A DNA stretch of 64,000 nt from Brachionus plicatilis (lineage: Eukaryota; Rotifera; Eurotatoria; Ploima; Brachionidae): positions 290,192 through 354,191 of the forward strand of contig QEOQ01000697.1 of the NCBI GenBank assembly GCA_010279815.1, given 5' to 3'. Positions within the stretch are counted from its first letter, which is position 1; each line of letters starts with the position of its first letter. The notes under the pieces are model-generated. The model saw nothing but the letters and a program-made list of their open reading frames with translations, was not told where the DNA came from and searched no databases. Position numbers and translations under genes: made by a program. Shown here one piece after another: positions 8,995 to 20,900 of this stretch.

Positions 8995-11900
8995 ATGAGT
9001 GAAAAAATTTACAGGTAATTGTTAAATGCTGCGACATCTTCCAGAATTAATTATTTCTTTTAACTAGTACCTTAAGTGATTTTCAGAGCGGTGATTTTGA
9101 AAATTTAGACCGTCCTGTAGTCAAATACAATGAAAGTATTGATTTGGACTTGAAAAATTTCCAATACGTCAATCAATTTATCAAACATCTACCTTATTTT
9201 GACAAAACCAAGAAAAATGCTCTTCAAGAATTTGCCGAGATCAAGTCGAATCTTGCCAAAGCTCTCATTCTAAACGAGCTTCGTCCAGGACTGGTTCATT
9301 GGACCAGTCGTCTTCAGACATACATAAATGAATTTGGGCTCTTTTTCACCAAAGATGATCACATTAAACTAATCAAAATCTATCTTCAAGTCATTGTCAC
9401 TCCTCAAATCGACTTAGTCTTGGTCGAAATGAGCTTCAGTCTTCTTACTGAACTTCTCAAGTATTTTAAAAATTTAAAAAATTTTTTTTCCTAGCCAAAA
9501 ATCTAAAAATTTCTAAAGGAAATATTGTCTTCTAAAAAGAGATGATCTTCGAATAGACTGGCGCCCTTTGTACACTCTGTTTAGGCGTATTCACAAAATA
9601 GATGAGAAATCGGCCGTTTTTGCGCCTGAGTAAGTTGAGAAAGAATTTTCAAAAATAAATTTTAATTTTTAAAATTTTTCTAGCAACATTGAACAAATAT
9701 CATTTTTGAACTTTATTAGCTTTGCAAGAATTTATTTCGATGAGAGCTCAGTAAGTGAGATGCTTGAAGAATGGCGTCCATTAATGTGTCCATTTGACAT
9801 GTCAATGAATTATGCCTTCGATCGATTTAGTTTATTTTTGCCCACAATTTTGCTTGATCAAGGGCACAGCCTTAATTTCTGGCTAAGAGAATTCTTGGAT
9901 TTATGGCTTAACTTTAGTGGAAAAGTCTATTGGGAAACTGTAAGTAGATGTTTATTTATGTTCAAAATTGTTTTTAAAGTCACAAGTCTTAAGTCAAGAC
10001 AAAATTACTGAGTTAAGACTTATTTATTTTATATACCCCAAATATTGAATAAAACACACCAAAATTTTTTTTTTTACCCCAATTTTTTTAGAATTACACC
10101 AATTAATAAAAAAAAAATAAAAAAATAAAATGACACTTTTTTTTTCACATTGACACCAAATTAATTAGATAAAATACCAAAATTATTAAAAAAATTATTT
10201 TTATTTATACCACCAAAAATATCATTTTTTACCACATTTATTAGGACAAGTCCAGTATCTTTTCTTAGTCATTTCAGCTCCACATTTTTCACTAAACGTT
10301 TCATTAGTTTTTATGTTGATCTCTTGGAGAAAAAAATTTTAAAAAATAAAAAAATATTTTATGTGAAAAGAATTTTCCAAGAAAAGACAACCCATGAAGC
10401 TTCTAATAAAAAAAGCATAATAATAAAGAGAAAAAAGTTATTTCGCTGCCAATCCATTTTTTACTGGCATAGGATTAACTTTATTATATAAAAAGATGAA
10501 ATTTAAATGTTATATCATAAAAAAGATATTTTTATTAACTAATAGAGAAAAAGACAAAACACTATATAAAAATATTTTTTCCTAGATAAAGAAATTATTT
10601 GATAGACAAGAAAATGAAAAAAAACGATAAAAATAAATCTATTAGTCTCTATTTTTTCAGCGACTATTCAGCGATTTTTTCTCAACAAAAAAAGTTACTA
10701 CGAAAATACATAATTGGTCATGATCATTTTACATGTAACCCTTATTTGGTTCTTAAAAACCAAAATATGATATTTCTCCGAAAAGTTTTGGAAAAAAGGT
10801 TAATAATTTATCGACACGTTAATCAGGTGATGATTGGAATTTTTTAGAGAATATGATTGAATTTTTAGTAAGCATATTTATTTGCAAATTTAAATTTTTT
10901 TTAATTATTGAAGTTATTATAGATAAATAAATTTAAATAAATATTGAAGAAAAAAAATCTAAATTTAAATTCAAGTTCCTATAAGAAATATTTTATTGAA
11001 ATTTTAGAGCTTAAAATTCAGATGCCCTTTTAAGTTTTAATTAGTTTTGAATCTAAAAGTTAATCTAAAAGCTTTCTTTTTAGAATATTTTGAGTCTTTT
11101 CTCGCGCGCCGCCAAAGATTGTGTGGGTTTGTTTGACTGGACTTGTTACATTCCATACATATTCAGCAAGTTGCTGCGCGGATTGGGCTTAACAATGGTC
11201 AACAGCATTACTCTTAATATTGATGACAACACTCCTAAGGATTCAATAAATTTGATAAATGGTTTTTTGAATACTTTCTCCTATTCGGATATAGAAATTG
11301 ATTCCATCGGCTTATGGATTGTTTCAATGATTGGCACTGGATCAGACCGAAATAGTTGCATGCAACACATTAAAAAGCTATTTCACATATTGAGATCATA
11401 TTATTATCCATCGAATGAAGGTCAACTGGTAATTTTTTACCAAATTTTAATTTTTAAAATATTTTCTTTGGCAATTTTGCATTTTATTTGACACCTAAGA
11501 TTCGGCATAGGTTGAAATTCACATATAGTGAATTAAAAAAACATAAACAGAGAGACAGACACATATATTTTTTTGGAATTTATTGAAACGTGAAAAAACA
11601 TATAGAAAAATTGTTTAACTGTTAGAAAAACATAAGTCAATTTTATTTATCAAAGTAAAAAAGTGAATTAAAAACATAAATATTTTAGTCGTAATTCATT
11701 ATCTAAAAAAGAAAATAAAACATAAATACTCTTTCATAAAGTGTGACAACCACGTTGTTGTCCTTACAAATTTGACAATTATTGCGAGGAACGAAGTGAC
11801 GATGCTAATAAAATTTTTGTAAATGCAAAGAATAAAAACTAAGTGTATTTAACATTTAAGTAACAACTAAAAAATACTTGATTCTAAAAAATCTTAATTC

Positions 11901-14900
11901 TTAATTGCAAAACATGGACGGGTCCCAATATTTCCAAAACATTTTCAAAGTTTCGGCACAAATAAAGGACTATAAAGAGAGGTTCAAACAAGTCCATTAT
12001 TTGAAAAATGATTAAAAAAAAAAGTTTATGCGTGAATATCGAATGTCTGACAAAGATTTACTTCAATTTTATCTAAAACTAATAAAAATTTTAACGTTTC
12101 GTTACTAGCTATCAAAAAGCTTTGCTTCTTTACGTTATTTAAATAAATTGGAATGATTCAAAGCAATAGAATTGAATTGTTTAAAGAAAAAATCTAATTC
12201 AACTGCACACAGTGGTCAAAAAAATCCCCATTCTAATTTTTCCCGATTTATGTTTTTTTAACGTTTGTGTAAGCCAAAAAAAATTATAAAAAATAATTAT
12301 GTATTTTTCTCAGATTGATACTATAAACGCTACGAATCTTAGCGTTTATGGTATCAAAATTTTTTTAAATTGTTACAAATTGTGTGTCTCTTTCTCGGGT
12401 TTTTCGAGATTTTCATTTTTTTTATTGTTCAATTTTTTTTTTACTTGATCAATTTTAAAATCTTCACAATTTTAATTTTTTTTTGATATTTGAATTTAAA
12501 GTCAAAATTGAACCTTATTTTTTTAAAGGATAATTTTTTTTCTTTGCTCCAACGAATACCTGAAGCATTAATCGAGAGAATCCGATTGTAAGTTTTTTTA
12601 TTTTATTTCTATTAAAAAATAAATATTAGCTAACTAAAAATAATTTTTCAACTTGTTGTTTGTTTTCAAAATCAATTTTTTTTTCGTGAATTAACAAAAA
12701 AATTTAAAGAGAAAGAAAAAATTTAATTTTCTTTTGTGACCAAATTTTCAGATAAAATTAAATAAATTACAATTTATCCACCCTTATTTATTTAGTCCTA
12801 ATTAAATAGCTCTTTTGCACCAGGGAATCTTTTTTTTTTCCATTTTTTTGAAAAATAAGAAATGCTGAAAAAAAATCCAAAAAAAGAGTAAAAAAAAACA
12901 CTTTCTACCATAGTCACTATATTCTTTTGTGTTTATCTATTTTTTCCTATTCCTTTCGTGGGTCAGAATAGGAATTATCTACCAGGTGATTTTATCAATT
13001 GATAACATTTTCTGTCCGATAGAAAAAAGTAATTGTGGCAGAACTTTAACAAAATGATAACAAAATAAACAAAACAACTAATATTTATCAGAAAATCTTT
13101 TTTTTTTTAAATTTTTTGAAATTAGTTCTATCAAGAATAGTCTTTTAAATTAAATAAATTCTCAGAAAAAATAAACCAATTCTAAAAAGTATGACCAACT
13201 CTGGTACCAAGCTAAAGCTCCTACAATTTAAAAAAAATCTAAAAAATAAATCAAAATATTTTGGAAGAGGGGACAATCTGGTTATGCTATCAAAATCCTC
13301 ATTCCCGGCGATTAATGCGTTATTAAAGATTGCCATTTTTTCAAAAATAAAAAAAATTTATCATTTTTCTAATTTTTCCTTGTATTCAAATAAACTGGTA
13401 TTATGAAATTGAAATACAAATTGAACAAAAAAATTTCTTTTTTAAAAAAATTAAAATTAAGTTTAATAAAAAATATTTAAAAAAATACTGCAACATAGTG
13501 CAGCATACTTTGTAACATCTTTTTTACCTAAAATAACTTTCTAATAACAAAAAAGACAACAAATAAAATACCAAAAAAAATTTTCAACATTTTTTTTTCC
13601 AGGTAAATTATTTATTATCCAATAAAAATTTTTTTTCTATATTTTCTTTTCCTATATTATGTCACACTGCCAAAAAAATAAAAGATTTAATATTTTACAT
13701 AAATTTTTTGATCTATTTTTAGGTCATGACTTTCTATTAAAAATAATTGAAGTCAAGTCAAATGACTTTTTATTTTTAAAAAATTTTAAACTCAAATTAC
13801 TTTAAATCAGAGTTGGTCAAAAGTCAAACTTTAAAGTCAGAATCTTTAAAAGTCAAAGTTGACTTTGACTTTGAAATTATTTTGGAGGCAAAGTCAAAAT
13901 CAGACTTTGACTTTTTTTTTATACTTTAAAGTCTTGGCTTGGACTTTCATTTTAATACTTTAGACTTCAACTAGGCCGCCAAAAAAACATGCTGGAACGG
14001 CAATCCATCAGTCAGAATCACAGTCATATGATTTTTTTCCGTTCCAGATAGCTATTTTAGCGACCTACTAAATAAGAACCCTTAAAAGCGCCGTTTAAAG
14101 AAAAAAAATTTAAAAAAAAGCAAAGTAAAATATAAAAAAAACAGATTTTACAGACTTACGCAGCAGGTGAAACAAGAGTTGTTTCAATTTGCTTCATTTT
14201 CAGAGCAAGTTTTTTACATTCAGAACAAAAGTTGAAAAAATTTTTTATTTTTGTATTGGAAGTTTTGTGTGAATTTTCCCAATTCTAAATAAATTTCTAA
14301 ATTCAAATTTTTGACTTGACTTTTTCTTTTGACAAACTCTGCTTGGTACAGATAAAAAAAAACAATTAATCTTTATTTTGACTATGCCCCAAATTTTTAA
14401 AATAAATTTTATTAAAAAAAATAATTAAATAAATGATAATAAAAGTGAGAAGCTGAAAAAATATGAATGGCTAAGAGAAGGTCGAGACACAAAGAGTTTC
14501 ATTCAACCTAGTGATATCGAAGAAATAGTTTTGTGTTTGAAAGACATTGTTCTCAAAGGGCTTTTTAGCAAAAACAACTTCAACGATGCCATCAAGACTT
14601 TTCAGTATCTTTGCTTTTTGCGAGCAGACCTCATGCTGCCGACATTAATCGACCAAGTGTATGAAAGTTTTGAGATTAATGTTCAACCTCACCGATATAC
14701 TCCATTGCTGGCTTGTTTAGTATCGGTGCCCAGAGAGCTGGTATCATATGACCAAAGTGTTGACACACAAAAGCATGTCCTTCATTTGCTTATTTCCGTT
14801 CTTCCCGGCATCGACCTAAACGACCTGAACAAACTTATTCTCACTTTTCAATTTTTGACAAATATGCTCAGTCACATTATTGTGTGTGATTGTACACCGG

Positions 14901-17900
14901 CTCTAAAAATCAGAGGTGATTTGACTGACTACGACAAAGATGTGTGTTTGATGACTGCAAATTTTGTGGATTTTATTCATTCATTGTTCAGCAGACTTTT
15001 TACATTTATTGATTATTTGGCAAGTGATAATTCTGTGGATGTGTCCGACACTGCGCACCAGGCTTCCTATTATTCAAGGGTCAGCAGCGCACTTACAGAT
15101 GAAAATGTGACCCAAGTGCACATTGTTCAAATGCTCAATGTTTTGGTCAATCAGTCATCGAGTCAAATTTTGAAAGTAATTGTTGACAAAACATTTAATT
15201 ATCTAAATGGAAGAGTATTCAATGCTAAATCAGGTGAAATTATTGTTTATCTAATTGGTTCTTTGGTCTCATCTTCATATGGACGAAAAGCTTTTGAGAA
15301 ATTTTTCCAATATCTCTATGAAAATATGGTCTGTTTGTCGAAAATAAAAAACTGTAATTATTGTTTTTTTATTATTTTTTTTTGGAGAATCTCGAAAAAA
15401 ATTTTAATTTATAAAATATTTATAAATCTAATTCTAAAACAGCACTCTAAATTTTTTTTAAACTTTGTCCATTAGGTTTATCAAAAATAGACTTGTATAA
15501 AAGTCACAAGTCAAGTGCAAGTCAGGACTTGGACTTGTTGTTAAAAATTTAAAAATCAAAAGTAGGGTTGTTAAACGCACTAAATTTTGAAACATTGAAT
15601 TTTTTTTTTATATTTCATAATTAAAAAATGAAACTTCGAAATGCCTGCATACATTAAATTTCTTACTTGAAAGCAAAATTTCAATCTTTTTATTTTCTCA
15701 GATTGAAATTAAAACTTCAAGATTAAAATTTAATATCTTGAAGTAAAAATTTCAAGCATTTTTTCTACATTAAGAGACTTGAAAAATAATTTCAAGTCCA
15801 AAAATTTCAAGTTTGAAATGTCTAATTTTGAGATTTTGCATTTTCCAAATTATAATATATTTACAAAAATATCAAATAAAACTTCTTTTCAGCATTTTGT
15901 ATTTTTTCAATTTATAACTAGAAAAAATATTAAAAATTCCTACCGATAGAACAAATTCTAATAATACCGAAATCCTAACTTCTATTAACCAAGAAAAAGC
16001 GAAAAGCAATTGATTGAACCAAGATCTTGGGTATGGTTGCATTATGCGTCTAAGACAGATAAAGCTTAAGCAAAATGCAGGATTTGTTTAAAGGAAATAA
16101 CTATTTACAATGGTTCTCTAAATGAGGTTTCAAAGTATTTACTCAAAGTTAATAACATAACCCAAAATTCGATTGTTACTGACAAACCATCAAAAAGGCG
16201 TTGTTAAGATTTTGAAAATTGAAAACCTTTTCAGCAATGCAGGTTTAGTTCAAAATGACCAAAGAAATCTGATGAAACCGTCTGTTTTAAATATGGTCAA
16301 TTTTATAATGAAAAACAAATTTTAAACTTTTTTATTTTTTAATCCAATTTAATTACTCTCAAGTTCAAAATTTTTAAACTATAATTTCCTTTTTTTATAA
16401 ATCGATTTTATGATATCGAAATTTTTTTGTGTTAAATTAATTCTCCAATTTAATAAATTGCACAAAAAGAAAATTTGAAATTTCAAGGTTTAATTTTTTC
16501 AAACTTAACAAAAAATTTTGAAGGTTTTTTTCCTCAATTAGAAAAAAACGATTTTCAAGGTTTGGAAAAAAAATTCAAGTGAAATAATTTTGAAAAAACT
16601 TCGAGATAAAAAATTTCGATTAACAACCCTAATCAAAAGTCATAATTTTTTTAGATGGTGAAGATGCCTGCGTTTGATTTATTATTTAAAATTTCTTTAT
16701 TCACAAATTCAATTTAAAAGAATACAACGATAATGTGCATTCATTTAAAAAATCATTTTTCAATTTTTACATTGAAAAAGAAATTAAGACCAATAATTTT
16801 AAGGGTCTTGCCTAAAATGTGAACAGAAGTTCACCAAAAAATGGGACGATGAGTATCTTGCCCAAAATGTGAACTTTATGTTTACCAAATTTCTGTTCAC
16901 AAATTTTGTGACCAAAGTAGTTCACATAAAATAAAAAATGTTCACCAAATTTTTAATTTAAAATTAGGACAAAATTAAATGGAAAATTTACTTACAATTG
17001 ATGAGAAATTAAGTGTCTTAAATCTAAATGCTGCAGAAAAAGCTGTATATTATCGAAAAAAAGCAATGGCTGCAATATCAACTTCACAAGAGACTTTGAA
17101 TGTAGAAAAAAAAAGCATTAAGTAAACATGCCAATCCGGTGCCATGTGAGATTTGTGGAGAATTAATGAAAAATATTAAAGGAGTAAAATTGCATTTAGC
17201 AAAAAAACATAAAAATTAAAAAATAATTTTTGACAATTTATTTTATTTTTTTTTTTCAAAATTAACATTTAAATTAATGTTCGCATAAAAAAAAAATTTA
17301 GTTCACGACAAATTAAATTTTTTTTTTAAATTTACTCTGGTCACAAAATTTGTGAACAGAAATTTGGTGAACATAAAGTTCACATTTTAGGCAAGATACT
17401 CATGGTCACATTTTTTGATGAACTTCTATTCACATTTTAGGGAAGACCCGATTTTAGTTTTTCCTGAATAAAAAAATTTATGACTTCAAAATTTTTTATG
17501 TTTTTTAATTCTATTTTTAAAATAAGTCAAAGTCTTGAATTGTAATTTTTTTTTTTATTTTCAAGAAAAATCTCACTTTGACTTGTATAGACTTTTTTTC
17601 TGACTTTTACACAAGGATATTGTGAAATTCAAATAACAAAAATTCTTCCTTTTTTGATGAATTAAAATTAAATTTAATAAAATATACTTAAAAAAAATAC
17701 TGTAACAATACTTTGTTGCACCTTTTTTACTTTAATTTACTAAAAAAAAGAATAAAAAGAAAAGTTAATGATTTTATTTTAGGCAATATAGGTACAACAA
17801 AGTATGTTGCACTTTGTTGCAGTATTTTTTAAGTATATTTTATTAACATTAATGTTAATTCATCAAAAAAGGAAAAATTTTTGTTCAATTTGCATTTGAA

Positions 17901-20900
17901 TATCACAATACCTAAACAAGTCTGATCAAAAATTAGTTTTATAAGGTGCGCGTCATCAAATACGATATTAATTTTACTATTTTATTTTATTTTTTAAAAA
18001 ACTTTATTTTTTTTTTAAATTTAAAATTTTATCTTTTCCCGCTAATCCGAAATGACCCAGATAGGATCCCTGAAACAAACTATACTTCAATAAAAGTTGC
18101 TTTTTTTAATGAAAAATTTAAGACTGTAGACTAAAATTTCAAAACTGTTTTTTACATTAATTTTATTTTGTTATAACTTTTAAAATTTTCCCAACTTTAA
18201 TCCTTATAAAATAAAAAAAAATTATTAGCAATTTTTTTAACAATTTAAATTAACAACACATTGAACAAGACATACTGATTTTTGAGTTACATTAGATTTA
18301 GATTAATCTAGAATTATGATATTTTTTTATTGTTTAATTGATATCTCATTTAATTTTTTTGTATTAATTCTAATAAAAAGCCAAAAGGCGACGTAAAATT
18401 AATTAGCAAAAAAAAAATAAAAATTAAGGTAAAAATTTACCAATAATTAGAACTTAAATAAGCACTTAAGAGGTAAGACTTTTAGGAATTTAAGCTTTCA
18501 TTTTTCGTTTAATAATAAAGAGTGTATTTATAATTTGTAATTAAAATTACTGCAATTGATTATTAATAAGAAATATTATAAAATAACAATTTTAATTTAC
18601 TTGTTATTTTTTTTAGATTAATAAATTTTATTATTAATTGATACAATAGATTAGAAACATAATTTAAAATCCAAAAAGTAAAATAAAGCAGATTTGTTAG
18701 ATATATTATTACTAATTTATTTATTTTGATAGATTAAAAGACATTTTATAACTACCGTAATGCCTTGCCCCCTAATGCATTGCACTTTAAACCAGAATTC
18801 TGGATTTTAATGCTGCATTTAACCCACTTTTTTTTCCAGATACGCTGCGACTAAAAATGCTGCAGTTAATGTCAAAATTTTGATAAAAATGCCGCATTAA
18901 TTATGTAAAAAATAATAAAAATATATTTTTCTATTTTTTCTAAATTTGAAACACAAAAAATGTTCTTCGGACATAATGCATGCATTTGAAGTTAAAATTT
19001 TGAGTTTTAATGCTAGTTTATTAAATTCATTTTTTAACGCTTTTAAGTGTCCAATTTTTTTTTTATTATTTTTTTTATTACAATTATATTCATAACTGCA
19101 GCATTCAAAATAAAAAAAAAGATCATGCTTAAAAATATAATTCATATAATTTTTTTTTAAAAACAAATAATTTTTATACGGAAAATTTTATGCATCTTGA
19201 AGTTTAGGATCAAAAAAATCAGATCAAAAAGTAATTTTTTTATAATTTTTGAATGGTACTTGATTAAATCTCTCTGCAAAATGCTAAATAATGCAAAAAA
19301 TACGCTGAATATTAGAATAGGTTCTGCAAAAACTCTGCAATTAAATTGCGCAGTTGAATTAAATACTTTTTAATGACATGCATTTTCCTGCAGAGTTTTT
19401 GCAGAGTCTTTTCTAATATTCAGCATGTTTTTTGCATTATTTAGCATTTTGCAGAGAGATTTAATTAAATACCATTCAAATATTATAAAAAAATTACTTT
19501 TTGATCTGATTTTTTTGATCCTAAACTTCAAGATGCCAAATTTTATGCCATTTTTATATTAAAATACCGTTTTTTTTATCAATTTAAATAAAATTTCGTG
19601 ACGCATTAAAACTCAAAATTTTAACTTTACATGCATGCATTATGTCCGAAGAACATTTTTTGTGTTTCAAATTTAGAAAAAATAGAAAAATATATTTTTA
19701 TTATTTTTTACATAATTAATGCGGCATTTTTACCAAAATTTTGACATTTACTGCAGCATTTTTAGTCGCAGCGTATCTGGAAAAAAAAGTGGGTTAAATG
19801 CAGCATTAAAATCCAGAATTCTGGTTTAAAGTGCAATGCATTAGGGGGCAAGGCATTACGGTATGATAACTGTTATCTTTGAATGAAAATTAATTTTTTT
19901 AATTTACGATTAATATATTTAATTAACAATTTTTTTAATTTGCGATTTAATCAAAATAAATGACGCTTTAATATCATCTCTTAAAAAAAAATCAATTAAT
20001 AATAAAAATTTTTGAATTCTTTTTTTTATTTTTAACAGTCTTTCATAAATCTATTTAATCATCTTTATATTAAAAAAATTCACCAATTTTAAAATTAATT
20101 TTTTTTTTTTATTTAGTTAATAACTTGCTTAAATCTGAAAGATGTGATCCATCAATTGTTTGGAATCTTCATCTATTTTCGCATGTAAATCCTTCAATTC
20201 AAAACTTATTTACAATCTAATTTCTTTTTGTCAAGCTTCTTAAATCAAATGGAACCATACTGCTAGAAAATATGCATGGTATTAGGGAAATTTTAAGAAT
20301 CTATCGTCCAACTACAAACAAAGAATGCATATCAAATATGACTTCCTGCTATAACAACTTAATTACTTCTCTGACCAGGATTTATCCCATTGAAAATCGT
20401 TCTGTTGATTACACCCTTGCATTCGAAGATGAAAAAGAATTTTTTTCACAGCATCTTCCTTTTAGAGTAAATTTTACAAAAAATAAAATTAAGTCTTTTT
20501 AAATTTTTTTTATTCAAGGATTGGGGAAAATACATCAGTCCTGATGAACTCAAAATCGAGTACCATATCCCCAATGTTCAGGAGATATCAGCTGCTTTGG
20601 ATATCACTAGTTCAGTGCTTAATGAATCAATGTCGTTTTTAAAAAAATCATTTCTCAGGAAAAATGAATCTCGAGACTTTAGATCTACCAAAGAGGATAA
20701 TTACAGGGAACTGAATTACATTTATCATTTAGTTTATAGCTCTTCCTGTCTGCTAAAGAGGCCTAGTAGTAAAAAAAATGTAGATGAACAGTAAGTATTA
20801 ATTTAATCACAGGCGTTGTAAAGACTAGGAGAAAAATACAAGTCAAAAAATGAAAAACCTTAAAATATTTATTATTTAATTTTGTTTGTTGGTTCATCAA

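Larger units (their letters stand above)
15488..17924. mobile_element. AAGTC-family hAT-like element containing three nested insertions
   Basis: Ends TAGACTTGTATAAAAGTC and AAACAAGTCTG lie between perfect 8-bp duplications ATCAAAAA (15480-15487 and 17925-17932). Removing the insertions at 15563-16631, 16803-17449 and 17614-17912 with one copy of each duplication leaves about 400 bp, close to the intact 489-bp relative at 2219-2707, whose end GACTTTAAACAAGTCTG is restored. It occupies the 5' half of PSME4 intron 7. Confidence 0.85.

Noticed and set aside
13145..13406. Overlapping ORFs on both strands in PSME4 intron 6
   Set aside because: They share low-complexity A/T codons, have no recognisable motif and no splice support.
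18897..19166. 89-codon minus-strand frame
   Set aside because: It lies in one arm of the 18755-19861 palindrome, is made of Lys/Asn/Phe/Tyr-rich A/T codons and its mirror image is also open. It has no motif.
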